NCBI GenBank assembly: GCA_903953615.1
Contig: CAJBKH010000135.1
Location: 1 to 7,213, forward strand
Length of the DNA: 7,213 bases
Direction of reading: 5' to 3'
Origin: an uncultured Bacteroidota bacterium
Lineage (GTDB): Bacteria > Bacteroidota > Bacteroidia > NS11-12g > UBA955
Part shown: positions 5,101 through 7,213 of the stretch, piece after piece
How positions within the stretch are numbered: the stretch's first letter is position 1
Layout: each line of letters opens with the position of its first letter
Translations under genes and position numbers: made by a program
The notes under the pieces: model-generated
Seen by the model: the letters and a program-made list of their open reading frames with translations, nothing else
Told to the model about the DNA's origin: nothing
Databases searched by the model: none

Positions 5101-7213
5101 ATGAGCAGACCTATCCTTCTATTGATTTTAGTATACGCCTTGGGTTTACAATTAAAAGGCCAACAATTTTTTTATTTCCAGAGCAATGGCGAAGTGCCTT
5201 TGGGTTACGATTTAAATACCATCATCGATTCTAGCAATTTTAAATTAATTACAAGTTCTGAGGCCAACGAGAAACTGTCTGCAAGCCAATCACTCCCCTT
5301 TCCATTCAAATACAGCGGCTTTACTTACAACAATTATAAGGTAAGTGACAACGGCTATATTTCATTTAATACCTCTACCAATTTCACCTCTTACAAACCT
5401 GATTCAAACTTTGCAAATACTACAAATTTGCGCAATTGTTTGTTTCCATTTTGGTACGATTTCAGACTTAAAAAGCTTCCTTTTCCTAACACCGAATTTC
5501 CGAATAAAATATACAGCTATACCATTGGCGAAGCGCCCAATAGGCAGCACATTATTCAATTTTTCGGACTTACCAAAAGCAGTGACAGTTTAGTTGGAGG
5601 CGTTACAAATGCCAATGTATTTGCATTTGCCATTATTTTTCACGAGGGCAATGCAGGTAGATTTGATTATGTCTACAATTTTTTTGGCAAATCGAATATC
5701 AAAGGCCTTGTTGGCTTTTTAGACAATTCAGGCAATGGTTTAATCATTAAAAACAAACCCATCAACTTCCCTGTAGCCAGCAGTTCGGAAAGAAGTAATA
5801 TTATTGTTTATCAATTTCTAGAAGGGGTTCAACCCAAAAAAGCGCTGTATGTAAAACAAAATTTATTGGCCGGTCAATATTTAGCAAAAGAGCCAGTTAC
5901 CATTAGCAGTAAGATTAGTAATATTGGCACCGATACCATTTACAATTTCGATTATCAATACATTGTGAATGGGAAAGATAGTTTGACCCAATCTATACAG
6001 CTTTCGGGGGCAACAAAGCCGCTCTTACCCAATGGCGAAAATGCGCTGGTAATTGGTCATGCGACCCCATGGACTGGAGGTATTGCTGGCAGTATAAATT
6101 CCATTAAGGTGAATGCCCTCATAACAGGTGACACAGCTAATAACCAATCGCCTTATGCTACACGCCTTTCGAACGTATTGCGCATAAAAGGATTGCATCC
6201 GGTTCCACGCAATGTATTGTTCGAAATTTCGACAGGTGGATGGTGCGGTTATTGCCCAAGTGCCCATGTGGTGTCAGACGAATCATCAAAGCTGCTTAAA
6301 ACGCGTTTTATCCCTGTTATGCACCACTTTGGCGACCCTATGGAAGAAGAAGAAAGCAATAAAATAAATACGGCTTATCAAAAGGGATATCCGTATGGTG
6401 TTGTCGACCGCAAATTCTTTTCTGGGCAAGCAACTGGTTGGCAAAATATTATCAACCAACAAATCACTGACTCGAGTGTGGTAGATATTCAAATTATCAA
6501 TCGCAATTATGATGCTGCGAGTCGCATGGTGACTTTCACTTTAAAAGTAAAATTCCATGATTACCTATTAGGGAATTACAGAATTGTTGCGATGATAACA
6601 GAAAACAATGTAAGAGGTTATGTTTCGCCAAGTCAATGGAGTCAAAACAACTACTACAGCAAATTCTACAACAATGGTTCAGCTGGCGGCCCTAACCACC
6701 CCTATTACAACGAACTGCATTACATGGATGGTTATTTGCACCAGCATGTTGTTTTAAACATGCCTTATGGCGCATGGGGTAAAGACAGCAGTTTTCCCAA
6801 TTTTATTCGTCCTGAAGATGAATACAGCTTTGATTTTAGTTATAAATTACCAGCTACCACTACCGTCGATTACAATGTCGACAACAATACAAAACACTGC
6901 AGCACGGTTGATGACGCTGGCAAAAATGAAGGCATGTATAAACCCAATGATTTAGGCATTATTGGTTTTGTTGCTGCTTATAGCGACAATGCCTACGAGC
7001 GCACTATACTGAATGCCAACGCCAATGGCTTGCTATATGAATATTCGAATCTGAAAAAAATTGTATCACCTACAATTCATTTATTTCCTAACCCAGCAAA
7101 CGGGCAAATAAACATTGAGCTGCCTAAAGATTTTATCGCAATTGCTGAAGTTCAGATATTCAATCAATTGGGAAATTGTGTAAAGACCATTTATAATTTC
7201 GGAAGTTCTAAAC
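5101..7213 (+). CDS. T9SS-exported Omp28-like protein with CxxC motif (copy 2), 3' end beyond window
   Basis: An open frame of 704 codons runs from ATG 5101 off the window edge with no internal stop. It is a diverged paralogue of the preceding gene along its whole length. Residues 1 to about 20 are a signal peptide (MSRPILLLILVYALGLQLKG, then Gln). Residues about 22-245 match the first copy's beta-rich domain (VSDNGYISFNT at 81-91, FWYDF around Trp118, EAPNRQHIIQFFGL). Residues about 250-365 are the CARDB-like part. The Omp28 region has STGGWCGYCP with Cys382 and Cys385, then FIPVMHHFGD and KINTAY. FPNPAN at 662-667 opens a T9SS sorting domain that is cut by the window; by comparison with copy 1, roughly 40 residues remain. 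Arginine codons are mixed (8 CGC, 6 AGA, 2 CGT, 1 AGG), unlike copy 1. It has its own promoter-like element after a strong terminator. Secretion is well supported; the function is not known. Confidence 0.88.
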   Translation, partial: MSRPILLLILVYALGLQLKGQQFFYFQSNGEVPLGYDLNTIIDSSNFKLITSSEANEKLSASQSLPFPFKYSGFTYNNYKVSDNGYISFNTSTNFTSYKPDSNFANTTNLRNCLFPFWYDFRLKKLPFPNTEFPNKIYSYTIGEAPNRQHIIQFFGLTKSSDSLVGGVTNANVFAFAIIFHEGNAGRFDYVYNFFGKSNIKGLVGFLDNSGNGLIIKNKPINFPVASSSERSNIIVYQFLEGVQPKKALYVKQNLLAGQYLAKEPVTISSKISNIGTDTIYNFDYQYIVNGKDSLTQSIQLSGATKPLLPNGENALVIGHATPWTGGIAGSINSIKVNALITGDTANNQSPYATRLSNVLRIKGLHPVPRNVLFEISTGGWCGYCPSAHVVSDESSKLLKTRFIPVMHHFGDPMEEEESNKINTAYQKGYPYGVVDRKFFSGQATGWQNIINQQITDSSVVDIQIINRNYDAASRMVTFTLKVKFHDYLLGNYRIVAMITENNVRGYVSPSQWSQNNYYSKFYNNGSAGGPNHPYYNELHYMDGYLHQHVVLNMPYGAWGKDSSFPNFIRPEDEYSFDFSYKLPATTTVDYNVDNNTKHCSTVDDAGKNEGMYKPNDLGIIGFVAAYSDNAYERTILNANANGLLYEYSNLKKIVSPTIHLFPNPANGQINIELPKDFIAIAEVQIFNQLGNCVKTIYNFGSSK

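Noticed and set aside
5028..5234. 68-codon plus-strand frame starting MKKAPLIGAFF
   Set aside because: Its start is simply the translated intrinsic terminator (A run, GCCCCG/CGGGGC, T run), a common false gene, and the rest overlaps the signal peptide region of the second Omp28-like gene in another frame.
6025..6492. Two minus-strand frames (6025-6267 and 6286-6492) within the second Omp28-like gene
   Set aside because: They lie opposite its conserved CARDB and CxxC regions and encode nothing recognisable.
5101..7213. Possible frameshift or pseudogene status of the second Omp28-like copy
   Set aside because: I read the frame codon by codon from 5101 to the window end and found no stop; similarity to copy 1 stays in frame throughout.

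Overview
The window appears to join two unlike pieces of DNA. Positions 1 to about 910-940 are very AT-rich (hand count about 17% G+C in 661-720) and tightly packed. They carry a rhodanese and the C-terminal part of a DsbA-fold/2-hydroxychromene-2-carboxylate isomerase-like protein. Gene style and composition recall streamlined marine alphaproteobacteria such as the Pelagibacter (SAR11) group; this is an inference from memory. From about 942 to the end the composition is higher (hand count about 47% in 1081-1140) and the genes are clearly from Bacteroidota. They have signal peptides cleaved before Gln, type IX secretion (T9SS) C-terminal sorting domains, TAnnTTTG-type promoter elements and no Shine-Dalgarno sequences.

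Layout: rhodanese (+, 113-508); truncated isomerase (-, 509 to about 940), meeting the rhodanese stop-to-stop; exported TPR-repeat protein (-, 942-1961); ComB-family 2-phosphosulfolactate phosphatase (+, 2031-2750), divergent from the TPR gene across a 69-bp gap; a 734-residue T9SS-exported Omp28-like protein (+, 2808-5012); a strong intrinsic terminator (5031-5062); and a diverged tandem paralogue of the Omp28-like protein (+, from 5101), cut by the window edge in its sorting domain. No stretch over 300 bases lacks a gene, and I see no tRNA, rRNA, CRISPR array or insertion sequence.

The two large paralogues share one architecture: signal peptide, N-terminal beta-rich domain, CARDB-like beta-sandwich, thioredoxin-like Omp28 region with a CGYC motif, and a T9SS sorting domain. 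They are probably delivered to the cell surface or medium, where the CxxC motif could give redox activity or a structural disulfide. The terminator and the separate promoter-like element before the second copy suggest independent expression, and arginine codon choice differs sharply between the copies. I see no pathway that links the TPR protein, ComB and the Omp28-like pair.

The abrupt change near 905-942, with an isomerase lacking its N-terminus beside an intact Bacteroidota gene, is best explained by a chimeric metagenomic assembly or clone. A real recombination junction is less likely but cannot be excluded from sequence alone.
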